A stretch of 64,000 nt of DNA from Salticus scenicus (GCA_963930645.1 OZ005652.1:266289506-266353505), one strand, 5' to 3'; counted from the first letter of the stretch, positions 24,804-36,964 are shown. A program made the numbers and translations. Notes: generated from the letters alone by a model not told the origin.

Positions 24804-25013
24804 CAGCTTCTGACTATTTTTTTAAGTCCAGAAAATATTACTGCAATTTACCATGTACTTTCACAATAATCGAGATTGTTCCTTCTACTAAAGGCAGTTA
24901 TTTATCGAATTTTAACTGGGTACCAGATGATGTCATATCGTAGCAGAGCTTTTTATAGAGAGGACAGTGGTAACATAAGAACGGGGGGACAACATTTCAC
25001 CGTACAAAACAAA
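23203..25013. other. AT-rich spacer, microsatellites
   Basis: Poly(A) at 24221-24250, (AT)n at 24427-24462 and poly(T) at 24769-24803. Nothing coding is recognised. Confidence 0.55.
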
Positions 25014-25236
25014 ACCTTTTTACTTTCCAAACATATATAAAGAAAGTATTACTATCGTGTCAAATATCCGGCTTCGAGATTTTGGTATTATTATCCGTTC
25101 TGAAGTCTTCTGAGTTCATTTTTACTATTTTTACGATGATGTATGTATGTATGTGTATGAGTAAACACGGTAGCGCCTAAACGCTTTGTTGGAATGAGCT
25201 GAAATTTGGTAGGTATATTAAAGCGCATCCGCGATA
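25014..25236 (+). repeat. Family A element, 5' fragment
   Basis: Aligns with the left end of the copy at 15793: CCTTTTTACTTTCC, a second GAAAGTA arm, GTGTCAAATATCCG, CGAGATTTTGGT, TTTTTACGATGATGTATGTA and then TAGCGCCTAAACGCTTTGTT. Similarity stops at GGTAGGTATATTA, where the ITmD37E-bearing sequence begins. The hairpin is TACTTTC/GAAAGTA. Confidence 0.8.
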
Positions 25237-26215
25237 AGAATGAGACAACTTGATTCTCATTTATTTTCAACAAAATATTATTTACATGAATGCTACTTGC
25301 ATGAAATTGACAAAAAAACATTTTTAATTACTTTTGATACTTTAAATTGAAGAATATACACCTTTAAGTCCCATTTTGCGAAGATTGCTTCTAGCCGTCG
25401 TCATGGCGTTTTGTACATTTTCTTTGGTTACTGATTTAAGGAGACGATGATAAACCCTCTTGAATTGGGCCAAGTTTTTGGGCTCTTTTTTCTCGTAGGA
25501 ATATTTTCATTTCATAATTCTCCAGAATTTTTCTATCCCTTTTGCTTGTGGGACGTTAGGCGCATTTTCCGATTTGGGTGTGAAATCGATCTTCTGGTCC
25601 CTCAGATATTCGATCACTTCTTTTGTGTAATGACTGGTTGCACTATCGGGCCAGAACAAAATATCTTCCTTCCGATGATGCTGGAGAATGCAGGGTATCA
25701 GTACTCTCTTTATACATTGTTGCAAGTAAATTCTACCATTTGCAGTTCCGTCAAAGAACACCGGTTTGGACACATTCCCATCCTCATTTATGGCGTGCCA
25801 CACCATCAACTTTCTGGCGAATTTCTCCTTAGGTTTGATTCTATATTCTACGGGAACAGAATCTGGTGAGTCAGAATGGTAGTACTTACTACCACCACCA
25901 GCAATGGGATCATATATGAAATAAGACTCGTCATCAATGACGAGTTTCAGTCCTGATCCAGATGGAATCAATTTCAGATAATTTTTTAAGCAGTTCTTCT
26001 TTGCTCGTTGTTTTTGATCTTTTATGTATTTTGGAACCGCTTTTTTCTTAAAAGCTTTTAAATTCAAATCCTTTTTTACGATTTCGTGACATAAGATTTA
26101 GATATCTTCAATTTCCGGGCGATTTGGCGCACTAAAATATCGGGTTTCTTTTCCTCGATTTTCTTAATTTTTTACATTTTAAACACATTTTATTGATTTT
26201 CTATGCAGAGAATAT
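25237..26215 (-). mobile_element. ITmD37E-type (Tc1/mariner) element remnant
   Basis: The remnant surrounds the transposase pseudogene. Its likely 3' terminus, after TA, begins GCGCATCCGCGATAAG at about 25239 on the plus strand. I could not find a matching 5' terminus beyond the TIR element that interrupts it at 26218, so the left inverted repeat is missing or unrecognisable. Confidence 0.55.
25342..26165 (-). pseudogene. ITmD37E transposase pseudogene
   Basis: Minus-strand reading gives a helix-turn-helix region (KKPDILVRQIARKLKISKSY), a 1-base frameshift near 26074, a 186-codon open stretch, a TGA stop at 25507-25509 and a further 54 codons to TAA at 25342-25344. The catalytic triad is visible: Asp in VIDDESYF, Asp in FWPDSATSHY and Glu in GIEKFW. 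I count 37 residues between the second Asp and the Glu, the DD37E spacing of the ITmD37E group known from mosquitoes and other arthropods. NAPNVPQAKGIEKFW matches that group's NxPNxPQxRPIEKFW signature. The enzyme would cut and paste DNA at TA sites. The HTH is cut short where another element starts at 26218. One frameshift and one stop make this a fairly young but inactive copy. Confidence 0.88.
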
Positions 26216-26217
26216 TA

Positions 26218-27443
26218 CACTGTAAATACAAATGTCTGAAATTCAGACACAATTGTGTCTAAAATGGGTGTTCAATTTTAAGATGCTAAAAAGTGTCTTA
26301 AAAGGCATATCGTTTCACACATGAAGTGTCTGAAATTCCGCCATCTTTGATCCTATCTACAGTGAATATTTTTCATAAATAAATAAATGAAAATATGAGT
26401 GTTGTACTGTTTACCTGTGAAAAAGATTTTAGAATAACCTAGAGCATAAAAAAAAAAGCATTCATAATTTTTACAAAAACGATTACCGTTACCCTCGCCG
26501 GGAATCGAACCGACAATCAATGAATTCACAGTCGAGCGTCTTCCCGATCAAGCCATCAGTATGCACATGGACGTTGTTTGTATAAGGAAATATATTTTAG
26601 TATCCGTAAAACAAATCGAAGTTTTACGTCTTTGCAATAAAACTGTCCATAAGAGCTAAAGATTAATACATATTATTATCTTAAATTTCATGTGTAGAGG
26701 TTTAGAGTTTTTTTGTAAAATGCGTAATAAATATGAAAAAAATAGTAGACTATGGTTTTTAAACGATTTTTATAAAAGTGGTATTTGCAAGAAAACAGAC
26801 TATGTACATGAAACCAAAAAAATTGTTCTTTTACATATTTAAGTGTAGGGAACATAAAATAATTAAAATGCGAAAAAAAAAAAATCAATTATGCACAAAT
26901 TGTTTAAGAATACTTAGTTACCATTTCGCTTCTTAGCAACGAGATACATGCTTCGTTTATCTTATTTATTATTTATTTTTTTTTTTGTTGTTGTTGTTGT
27001 TGTTTTGTTTTATTACATGTGAGAACTTTAAATAAAAATTAACTTTGTTTTTTAACTTTTAACCGAATAAGTTTCGCGTCTACGTATTTTAAATAAGTTA
27101 ACTATTTAAATTATATAAAATAATATCAAATTTATTTGTTAAAAATATATTAAAGCAGGATATGCATGCCGCTTAAAGTAGATTTCATATGGAAAATTTG
27201 TTAAGTTATACAAATGTCTGAATTTTTAAGTGTCTGAAATGTTATAAGTCTTAATTTCAGACATATCAACCTTATTCAGACACTTATCTCAGCTAATTTA
27301 TAAAAAAGACACTTACGTGTCTTAATTTAAGACAGCACATGCGTCTGAAATTTTGCATGCGTAAGTGTTTCAGACATTTATGCGTCTGAATTGAAATTTC
27401 AGACACATTTCTGTCTGAATTTAAGACGCTTCTATTTGCAGTG
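26218..27443. mobile_element. 1.2-kb TIR element with subterminal GTCTGAA motifs
   Basis: The ends are CACTGTAAATA and TATTTGCAGTG, flanked on both sides by TA (26216-26217, 27444-27445). Each end carries many direct and inverted copies of GTCTGAAA/TTTCAGAC (26230-26340 and 27210-27425), the usual look of transposase-binding subterminal repeats. There is no transposase; the interior is AT-rich and carries a tRNA-like segment on the minus strand. It sits next to the truncated N-terminus of the ITmD37E pseudogene and may have inserted into it. Confidence 0.82.
26488..26562 (-). repeat. tRNA-like segment with A and B boxes
   Basis: On the minus strand, TGGCTTGATCGGG (about 26543-26555) matches the pol III A box, and GGTTCGATTCC (26501-26511) is a near-perfect B box at the normal spacing. 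GACGCTCGACTGTGAATTC lies between them, like an anticodon arm, but its stem pairs poorly. The 3' arm GGCGAGGGTA has no good 5' partner, so it is not a functional tRNA. A tRNA-derived SINE or captured tRNA pseudogene is likely. Confidence 0.6.
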
Positions 27444-27445
27444 TA

Positions 27446-28008
27446 AATTGTGAGAGTTTCACAGAACATTTTGCAGTCTCATTTTAAACTCATTATGCAG
27501 AGAGAAGCAAGGAAGTTTAAACGTTTCCTAGAAAATTTAATAACGAAATTTAATATCGAAAGACACGAGGATTAACAAGAAAATTAGAGAAAATGAATGA
27601 CTTTTTTTTTTCAATCAATTAGAAAATTAAAATTCTGCTAAAAAATGCCGTGATAAATTCCTGCAGTTGGGAATTAAAATTAGGAGGGAAAAATAAATAT
27701 CCCACTACCATTGAAAAAGTTAAAGCAATAAGATGAATTTCTAATCTATCGATTGAATTGACTCATTTGTAATTGCTGATATTTGTGCACTGAGAATACA
27801 ATACACCCCCTTCATCTAGAAAAAAAAAAAAAAAAAACATTTGCACTCCGGGAGTGCCGACAGAAGTGAAAACTTGAACAATTACGTGTGCATTTCTTGA
27901 ATCGTCAGGAAATATATTATTGTGCAGGAAATACTTTTAAATGAAGTGTTTTTTATTCATTAATATAAACTACTACTACAAAAATTATATTACAATTTCA
28001 TTTAATGC
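27446..28008. other. AT-rich spacer
   Basis: No gene or repeat family recognised apart from poly(A) near 27820-27838. Confidence 0.5.
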
Positions 28009-28658
28009 TCTAACGGCAAAAGAGACAGTGTCCGGAGATGAGAGCAGTTGTGTAGAGCCGCACCAGATTGTAAAAACGTGAGAAAAATGGCGGCTTTAGC
28101 CTTTCTCACTGCTTTGTGAGGTCTAACTGCAACGATTCCGGTTGCAATCTTTAAGAGAGAGTGTCCGGAGATGAGAGAAGTCGTGTAGAGCCGCACCAGA
28201 TTGTAAAAACGTGAGAAAAATGGCGGCTTTGGCCTTTCTCACTGTTTTGTGAAATCTAACTGGAAAAGAGACAATGTCCGGAGATGAGAGAAGTCGTGTA
28301 GAGCCGCACCAGATTGTAAAAACGTGAGAAAAATGGCGGCTTTGGCCTTTCTCACGGTTTTGTGAAATCTAACTGGAAAAGAGACAATGTCCGGAGATGA
28401 GAGAAGTCGTGTAGAGCCGCACCAGATTGTAAAAACGTGAGAAAAATGACGGCTTTGGCCTTTCTCACTGTTTTGTGAAATCTAACTGGAAAAGAGACAA
28501 TGTCCGGAGATGAGAGAAGTCGTGTAGAGCCGCACCAGATTGTAAAAACGTGAGAAAAATGGCAGCTTTGGGCTTTCTCACGGTTTTATGAGGTCTAACT
28601 GTAATACAGACAGTGCCCAGAGATGAGAGAAGTCGTGTAGAGCCGCACCAGATTTTAA
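28009..28658. repeat. 113-bp satellite, about 5.7 units
   Basis: GTCCGGAGATGAGAG starts at 28030, 28163, 28276, 28389 and 28502, with a variant at 28615. Four successive periods are exactly 113 bp; the first is 133 because of a 20-bp insertion (CAACGATTCCGGTTGCAATC region). Units are nearly identical and rich in G+C and CpG (GAGCCGCACCAG, AAAATGGCGGCTTTGG), unlike the surroundings. The last unit is cut after CGCACCAGATT. There is no continuous reading frame through the array. Confidence 0.93.
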
Positions 28659-29670
28659 AACAATATACAGTATATAATTATTAACACTTCACATTAGCAA
28701 GTTAATTGTATGATACATTATTTGTATCATACAAGAATGGAAAGCGTCAGCTGACGATGACGCGAGTTCAAGGATTTTTGTTCACCCAAAAGTGCTCAAC
28801 GCGCCTAAAGAAGTTTTCACTTCAATAAGTAGTCATTTTAAGTAGCCTAAACTAGAAGTATAGATTTCTGAGTTGTTCGTATAAGGTAAACAAATAACCT
28901 AGATAAACTAAATGATCGAGAACTTCTAGTCCACACTTCTAGAAAAATGAAACAATATTACAAATATTGTGAATATTATGAATACTTTGTATAAAGATAA
29001 ATTTGCGCTTGATTTCCTAAAATTGGATCATAAAACAAAATTATAGTTACTAAAACTTGCCTCTTGAGTTTGTGTTTATTTTCAGAGCTTCTTAAATCAG
29101 ATTAGACCACGATAATATAGGTTCGTTCGTTGTTCTGTTGGTTAGTTCGGTTATTTTGTTGAACTAGTGCTTTGCAAGCAAAAATATAAGAAAACGTTCT
29201 CGAATACTAATAGGGACTTTTAGAACTCGCTAGCAAAAGGAAATAGGATTTTGAAGGATGACATGGAACTATTTTTACTAGAATTGCAAATTGGTTCCTA
29301 CATATCAGTCACAGAATTTTTTTTTTCCGTGTAATATCCACACAATGCTGATTTTCTTTCATGTTTATGCTATTAAAGATATTAATGAATAACTTGTTTA
29401 TGTAAAGTATAAGATCAGAAATAATCAGAATAAATAATAAAACAATTTTTCTATTTGAAGTTAAAAAAAAAAAAGAATGTTTGATTAATCGCATTATTCT
29501 AATATTGGTTTTCAGTTCAATTATTGTTAGTATTTCAGAAACATGTATGAAAATACTGAATCATGATTAAAGAAATATTTGTAAACTAATATCGTAAACT
29601 GATTTTGATATTTATAGCATTTTAATACAAATTTTTTGTTCATGATTATAACTAGTTTGATTAAAAGCTT
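28659..29670. other. AT-rich spacer
   Basis: I see no gene or repeat structure. Confidence 0.5.
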
Positions 29671-31897
29671 CCCAACAAACACAGACCTATCGGTAGACAA
29701 TTGGTCCATTACCGGCTTGCCGTTTTAGGCGGTGACGTACCGATGCCGCTTGCCGAATCGGGTACGTAACTTTTGTGGGCCTTCGGGTGGCAGTCGCTCG
29801 ATTGTCTGGTCCACAATCGGTCCGTTGCCGGCAAAACCGAGAAGGCAGCCGGCGCGACACCGCACGGACATCTAACCGTTTCCAAACCAAACATATACCG
29901 GTAATGGATATTTGCAGAAAAAAAAAGTTCCCTGTCCGACTGATCAGTGCTGCCATCTATTGAAGAAATCGTGAACTTTCATGTTTACAATGTCCATTTA
30001 ACTTACCCGAGAAGAGGACAGAACCCGCAAATCTTCCAACAAGTGGTTTCTTCTTCTATTTTATATGCGTTTAATCATTCGACCATCGGCGCTTGTAACT
30101 TTGTTTCTTGATAAAGGATAGTTTCGCTATTTATTATTTTAGATAGATATTGTATACTTTTATGAGATGTTACATTTAAATTAAAACTTTAAAAGTCAAT
30201 ATTATCATTAGAAATATAATTTAATTAGTTTTAAGAGTTGGTTTAGATCAAATATTTTTTTAAATAAAATTAGAATATCAAATAGCTACATAAAAAAATA
30301 TATTTTAAATGTATTACATATTGTTTAAGGAAAATATTTTGAGTCCAGTGAAATTATTGAACTTTTATCTGTTAATAAAATTTTATTTTGAGTTTAATAT
30401 TTTAGTAGATTTTAATAATTTATTACGTAATATCCCTAGTAGAAACAATTGGCAGCGAAACTATATTTAAGTTAAAATATATTTAAGTTATTAAGAACAT
30501 AAATTTTATCGTTAATTCTGAGACAGAGATTACATAATTCTTTAATCGTTACAAATTAAGATTGTCAATAAAAGAAAAAAATAAATAAATAAATAAAATA
30601 AAAATGCATGGTTTTTTAAGGAGAAAAAATGATTTAATTAAACAACGCATGGAAACTTCAATTTTGTAAGATAAATGCAAATAAAAAAATTCTCTATTAA
30701 ATTCATACTTTATATAAATGTAATTAATTTTTATTGTTATTTTAGGGTCTTTTATTTATTTATCTTTTTATTGGGATTATTTACGTTTACACCTTTTTAG
30801 GTCCCCGAAAAACAGTTACAAATATTAGCAGGAAGTTCAAATTCGGTATTCTAAATCAATATCAAATGAGGATGCTAATCTAAACTTTTCATTGAAATTA
30901 ATCGAATGATTCGCGTAAAGAATATCCAACAGAATTAAAATATATATTACATAAATAGACAAACTTTCTGAAAGATACAGTTTAACATCTTTAAACTGCA
31001 GTAAACAAAATGAAACGAGCATATATAATTACGTATGTGCTTTTTAGGCATAAAAACCATGTTTATGAAAAAAAAGTAGAGCTGCCATCTAGTGAAGAAA
31101 TTTTGAACTTTCGAAGTTATAGGTTTTAAATATCCAGTTAAATTGATTTTAATTTATGAGTTGTGCTTCAGATCAAATAATTTATAGAGTATGATTTGAA
31201 TATGTGTATTGTTTAACGAAAATGCTACGATTTAAATAATTTCTAGGGATTAAATATTTTTATTAAACAATACATATTATATACACATTAAAAAACTATT
31301 TAATATTTAAATTATGCTCAAATATACATTTTGTAGCATTTATTTATTTATTATTATTATTACTTTATTTTTAATGAAAAGGATGAAAAAATATACATTC
31401 TTTTTTGGCATTTCAAATAAATGAATTGCTTAATATTATTTATTTTATTTTATTTTAATTAATTAACTTGTTTTATATTTAATAGTATTATTGTTATTAA
31501 TAATAATATTATTATTATGACAAATATAAGCATGTGTTATACTAAACATTTTCAACATTTATGACAAAAGTAAAACTTAAAAAATAATGAAAATTAAACT
31601 TATTTATTCATTTTTTAATATTAAATTTAAAAATTCGAACTCCAAGCAAACTGTCCCAAAATCGGACCGACATTGGTAGATTTTTTTCGGGCCACTACTG
31701 GATATCAGATATAGGCCCAGTATCGTATGTCGATTTTTAGCCGTAAGCGGTCCGGTAACAGGAACCAACATTGCTTCCTACTGTCGGTTGCCGGCATTCT
31801 ACAAATTAGTCGCTGGCAGCAGTGCGCCTTTGCCAACAGTAAACCGACAGTGCCAACTGCGGCCCGACTCGATGCCGAAAGGCTTGTGTTTGTTGGG
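29671..31897. mobile_element. Possible TIR element with GC-rich ends
   Basis: CCCAACAAACACAGACCTAT starts at 29671. Its near-complement ends at 31897 (AGGCTTGTGTTTGTTGGG), with about 19 of the outer 23 positions matching. Inside each end is about 220-250 bp of unusually GC-rich sequence dense in TTGCCGG, CGGTCCG and GTCGG motifs (29690-29910 and 31640-31880), while the core is very AT-rich. No target duplication is clear and no coding region is present. An internal direct repeat (29949-29980 and 31081-31112, 29 of 32 identical) sits near the left side. Two independent inserts of one family in opposite orientation would look the same. Confidence 0.5.
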
Positions 31898-34800
31898 TTC
31901 ATAAACATAAAAATATTTTTAAATGAAAGAGAAAATCTATATACCAATTTAAAATAGTAAGCTTAATATACAAAATATTTGAAACAGATAAATTAAGATT
32001 GTGATTTTAAAGCCTTTAAATTATCTATACAAAAAATAAGGATTATCTATACAAAAATTACCGATTATTATTAATTGTGTACATTTTATATAAGATATTG
32101 TTTTAAATCTCCAATAACCATTTTCTGTTTTTAATCTGAATATTATTCTGTAAGTTTTACAAAAAAAAAAAAAATTACAAAACTTTAGTTTCATTAATTA
32201 TAAACTTTGTTTACATTTTTTGTGTTACTGAAGTAATTTATATTCAAAAGAAAACTATTATTTAACAATAACTGCTGTTTAACAATATACCGTAAGTATT
32301 ATCTAGTTCATTTTAAAGGATTTTTATGCATAATAGAACCCAAAACTTCATTCACCAAAATATATGCTCGATATAATTTTTCGTATTATTTCACTGAGCA
32401 TTTTTTTACATTAAGAAAATATTCTCACTGATCATAATATTTGTCTAAGCATATTTCTCTTTTTTTTTTAATGAATTCTGTTTGAGATTTATCTTCTTAT
32501 TTTATCTTTTTATTCCTCTAATGCTACCAAGTTTAAATATTTTTCTGAAAAATATGATAGTTTGTTTGGAAGGATAAAAAGATTTATCTGTATTTCAAAA
32601 ATTATACTTGAATAAACACAATTTTTTTTTATAAAACTCCGCATTTTAACCGCTATAAGGCATCTGCAGCTAAGTTAAAACTTTTTTGTTTCTTATGCTT
32701 TTTTCAGGCAATATTTGTCATTTATTTTACTTTTGGGTATGCCATTATTTAAATGCAATAAAAATCGCAAGGGAAATTCTCACTGGTATTTATTACAATT
32801 TAAGAAAAAGGTACACATGTGTATATTTCATTTTAGTAATATTTGTATTTTATTTCTTTATCTTGTTAATGTTTTGAAAAGCGTATTTTTCTATTTAATT
32901 TATTAAAGAATGGAAAAAAGGACTATATAGGCACCTGCGTTGTGCTATTTTCTTTATTTCGTTTTTAACTTAAACTATTTTTATATTTAATATAAGTTTT
33001 TATTTTACAAACAAGTTTAACAAAAATAATATTAAAACTAGTAGTTATATTGAATTTCGTGATCTACGTATTAAAAAAGTAATTTGGAAAGAAAAAAAAA
33101 TAGTTGATATAACAAACTTATTGTTTTCTTCTATAACACTGACTATTAAAACAAACTTTTTCAAAGCTCTGAGTATAGCGTAATTCTCTTTGTGAATTCC
33201 CCCCTTCCCATCAAACGATGTCACGTGACTCACTCAAAAAGAACAATGATTAATTTTTTGTTTTAGTTGGTACAGCTGAATGCAGAGTCGTTAGGACTGT
33301 ACGAAACTGGTAGAAAACATGTAATATTAATTCAAATAAGTTCTTTCTTGTAAATATGTATTTCTTTGTGTTAAATGTGCGTTGTATTTCATCATATATG
33401 TCCGTCTTCAAATTAAAACTTGTGTTTTATCTGTAAAATGAGTCAAGTCATCTTTTATATATTTTGGAACATTTTGCATTAATTGTTGAAAATTTCTATT
33501 CCAAACAATAACTTAATGTAGTTATGTACACACCCAGGCGATATTATAGCATAATGAAATAAGCATTGCCCGGAGGACTCTAATTTTAGGGTCCCCTAAT
33601 TCTATACATATTGAAGACGGTGGTGAATATGGGACAGTCGGATAAAAGGAAATACTGTTATGTCTCACATGTACTTTGTTGAAACCTCTCAGAAGCACGT
33701 TAAACATCTTCACTAGGCCATTTATATGAACGGTACTTCACCTTATGCCAGTGAGAAGGGCATTTTTTGTGCCATATAATTTCTTTGCTTTATCAAGATT
33801 CAGACTTTTTTGAAACAAATATTACGAATTTTCTAGTCTATTTATGAAGCAGTAAAATGAGTGAAAGTTTAGTGTCATCTCTAGCAAGGAAGTTCAGTTA
33901 TTTAACAGTCTGATACCCATGAACTTATTTCTAGTAACAGGTGGTTGAGATTGATTTATTGTTCAAAATGGCGATTCGGATAACATGGAATAACAACTAT
34001 TCCATATTGTTTGCGATTTTTGTAGAATTTGAATGTTGATAATTTTTTATAACTGTTTATTTTCAATAACAATTTCAAATAAATTGGTTAAAATTCCTAT
34101 TCTATATTATTCTGTAAGGAAATAGGTATTCCATATTTCCCTTCATAACTATTCCATATTACAAGCTCGGTCCATATAAACCAAAAATAGCTTTTTTTTT
34201 ACTAAAATTTTGTATGTAAACTCTGTTTTTTGTAATATAACACAATCGAAACACATTAACAAAACTTAGAAGTTTTCGATAGTTGAATGCACAACCATCC
34301 AAAATATTTCAGTTAATGTTCCGTTTACACATTGCATTCAGATCCGGGTGTAATTTAAGATCGTTTTTTACATATTTTGCTTTCTAATGCTTTAATTTAA
34401 GGAACTCTATCATTAAAATGTGTATTTTTTTTAAAATATAATTTAATAAAATTATATTTAATAGTATGAATTTAATATTATTACATTTATTATTAATAAT
34501 TAAATGTTAATATATTATATTTCAATTTAATAATGTAAGCTATTTTAAACATGCCAGCCCATTTTTAGAAGCATTTACTTATTTTTCTAAATTATGTGAA
34601 TTTTTAAACTGTGGGGGGTAAAAGGGAGAATGATAATATAGGTCATTTTTATAATTTTCTGTACATTTCCCCTTTTAAGATTGAACTGTAATTTCTATTT
34701 CAAAAAATTGTTATTTTTCTGTTATATCTAATGATTTTTTCAAGTCACTATTCATGATATTTAATTTTTAAATGAATTTTTAATTCTATGTTCCATTTAG

Positions 34801-35454
34801 GGAACATTGGCGTGTAAAAGGTTATTAGGGAGTTCAAATAAAGATGATATTCCCTATTTATTTATAATTATAATTAATACGGGGGCCCTATATTTAAACC
34901 AAATTTTAACTTTAATGATTTTTATACAATTAAAAAATAAATTGTGCAATGTTGAAATCGTCTGCGTTATATAAAGATGACATGCGAATGAAATAATTCT
35001 AAACGAATATTTTTATCTCCTCATTTATTCCGAACAATATTATTATTGTTATTCTCCTAATTTATTTTAGAAGTTTAATGATGAATATTATGATACAAAG
35101 TAGTATTAAAAAAGAAATATTGCCAACTTTGAATACATTTTATTGCATAAAGCATAAAAAAGCTTTACCTTTTGATGTAATGGTTAATATTGCATTCTGT
35201 TCGACAAGTGCAGATATTAAGATAACTTTCTTTTCAAATTACATTATCTCTCTTTCATGGCAGAGAATGTTACATTTCTGCTTTTATTTCATTAAAAGTG
35301 ATAACTCTTTGAAAGACAATGTAGTAACAGAAAAATATAACATTCTTATGAAAAATATTTTTGACGAAATATCAACGATAGTTCCGATATCATTCACCAC
35401 CATGTTATTTCGACGGTGATGTATCATTGAGCTGCCTTCAACATAATGAAATTA
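31898..35454. other. AT-rich spacer without supported gene
   Basis: Several short open frames occur (for example 33522-33713 minus, 35078-35419 plus), but none shows a recognisable domain or periodic codon signal. The phrase CTATTCCATATT recurs around 33990-34160. I see no transposon termini. Confidence 0.45.
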
Positions 35455-35620
35455 GTCTATATTAATATGTGTGTAAAATAATATTTTTGTACAAAATAGA
35501 CTTAACAATAGTTTACAGGGCTTCATAAAACAATTCCGATACGTTATGTATTACGCGTGCTAAGAACTGTACATTAATATTTCATAGCTCTATGCGTATA
35601 TTGTGTAAAGAAAGCAAATA
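35455..35620 (+). repeat. Isolated family C-like unit
   Basis: AGTTTACAGGGCTTCATAAA followed by CAATTCCGATACGTTATG resembles the last unit of the family C array near 54490-54530 (AGTTTACAGGGTTACGCAAA, then AATTCGAATATGTTGTG). It is a single decayed unit. Confidence 0.45.
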
Positions 35621-36589
35621 TTGAAAAGCTGTTTGGGAGTGGGGTGGGGGGAAGAACTTCTTATCTGATCTATAAATCTGTTAATGGGTCAACTGTTTTT
35701 AAAAGATATTCTTTACTTATATTTTGGAAGTAAGAATCCACTATTGGAGCTGTAGCCGTTCCTTGACGAAGGTTTATTTCCTGTCCTCCCTGTAATTCAA
35801 AAATTAGTATAAAATGCCTTTTTTTTAAAACCTTATATTACGAAAAATTATTTGAGAAGGGAATGGCTAATTAAAGTTAAATAAGACTTTTGAATGTAGA
35901 ATTATTTTGAGTTTATTAAAACAATTGTTAGATTTATTTTGAAAACCTTTTATTCTCGATAAACGGAATTCTTAATGCCCTATTAAAATGATTCCACTTA
36001 GTCGAATGCTGTTTGTTATGTGAATTATTTAACTTTTTCCTAACAAATGTTAAATGGCACGATTTCTTAATTGATTTCGTCTCCCTTGAGATGTTTCTGA
36101 AGAGAGTTTGGAATTAATTATTCTATTACATATGTTCTTTTAATTCTTTGTTCTTAATTACCTTATTTAAATTATATTGTCATTAGATGAACTTTTACAA
36201 CACAGCATCGTTAATTAATGATAAAAATATTTATTATTTGCTTTGCAGTTTATACCAATTTTTTACATTTTCCTTGGAGAAACGAAAGGTTTTTTGATAA
36301 ATAAAGATTTCCTTTTCAGTTGAAAAAGAGTGTAACTATCGAAAAGTGTTATTATTATTCATAATTTTTAATTTAATTCAGCTAAAATAATTTGCAGACC
36401 TAAATCCATTCAGGAACTCGATTTCTTTGAAGCTTTTCATATTTATAAAAATTTTAAAAACCTTGTAAATTGTGATTTCGCTATTCCCTATTTGTCTGAC
36501 TGCTGGAAATTTTATATTCAGTCCACATTTTCTTAATTTTTCTACTGTTTACACAGCTAACTTTCCTCAATTCCTAATGGCCACTCTCC
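35621..36589. other. AT-rich spacer
   Basis: No gene or repeat recognised. Confidence 0.5.
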
Positions 36590-36665
36590 CCACCTTTCCC
36601 GTAATCCTATTGGTTGAACTAAATCCGGACCCTCTACTATATATACGAGCACTTCTCCTGATTCA
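36590..36665 (+). promoter_or_regulatory. Promoter-like block: inverted CCAAT plus TATA
   Basis: ATTGG (inverted CCAAT) lies near 36609-36613, a TATATATA box near 36640, and an initiator-like TTCAGA near 36662, about 20-25 bp further on. Spacing fits an RNA polymerase II core promoter. The adjacent ribozyme-like motif suggests a retroelement terminal region rather than a host gene. No coding region follows. Confidence 0.35.
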
Positions 36666-36679
36666 GAATCTTTTTTGCG

Positions 36680-36720
36680 CTGAAGACGGTACGCTTTAGG
36701 CTACCAAAACAGCTGTATGC
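36680..36720 (+). other. Hammerhead-ribozyme-like relic
   Basis: CTGAAGA (36680-36686) is followed by a short stem GGTA/TACC (36688-36691, 36702-36705), then AAAA where a hammerhead has GAAA, then CAGCTGT. Order and spacing match the CUGANGA-stem II-GAAA core found in Penelope-like elements and other retroelements. The key G before AAA is changed, so a cleaving ribozyme is unlikely as it stands. Confidence 0.3.
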
Positions 36721-36964
36721 ATTTCCAATATTTATCTTTGGCGTTTCTGACGTAGTAGTTTATTCGGGTTTTAATTATTATTATTATTGTAAATATTCAT
36801 CATACCCTAGAATAACCGTATAATACCCATGCAATAAACATTTTAAAATATAGATTACCTTATATCTATTTGAAGGAAAAATAATTTAAAATATTTTTTT
36901 TTAAATAGCCTTATTTTTAAACTATTTTTGTTGATTTAATACGTTTTGTGTATTCACTTATTAC

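Noticed and set aside
25447..25869. Plus-strand open frame of 140 codons
   Set aside because: It is antisense to the ITmD37E transposase pseudogene, which explains the sequence fully.
28009..28658. CRISPR-like regular repeat
   Set aside because: Units are contiguous 113-bp satellite copies without unique spacers, in a eukaryotic-type sequence.
29687..29963. Overlapping open frames on both strands in the GC-rich left block
   Set aside because: Stop codons are rare there because of base composition; the frames have no domain and sit in the terminal region of a transposon-like element.
31705..31957. Open frames on both strands in the GC-rich right block
   Set aside because: Same reason as the left block; the two strands are equally open.
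35078..35419. Plus-strand open frame of 113 codons
   Set aside because: No domain, signal or context supports it. Frames of this size arise by chance now and then in 64 kb. An exon of an unknown gene cannot be excluded.
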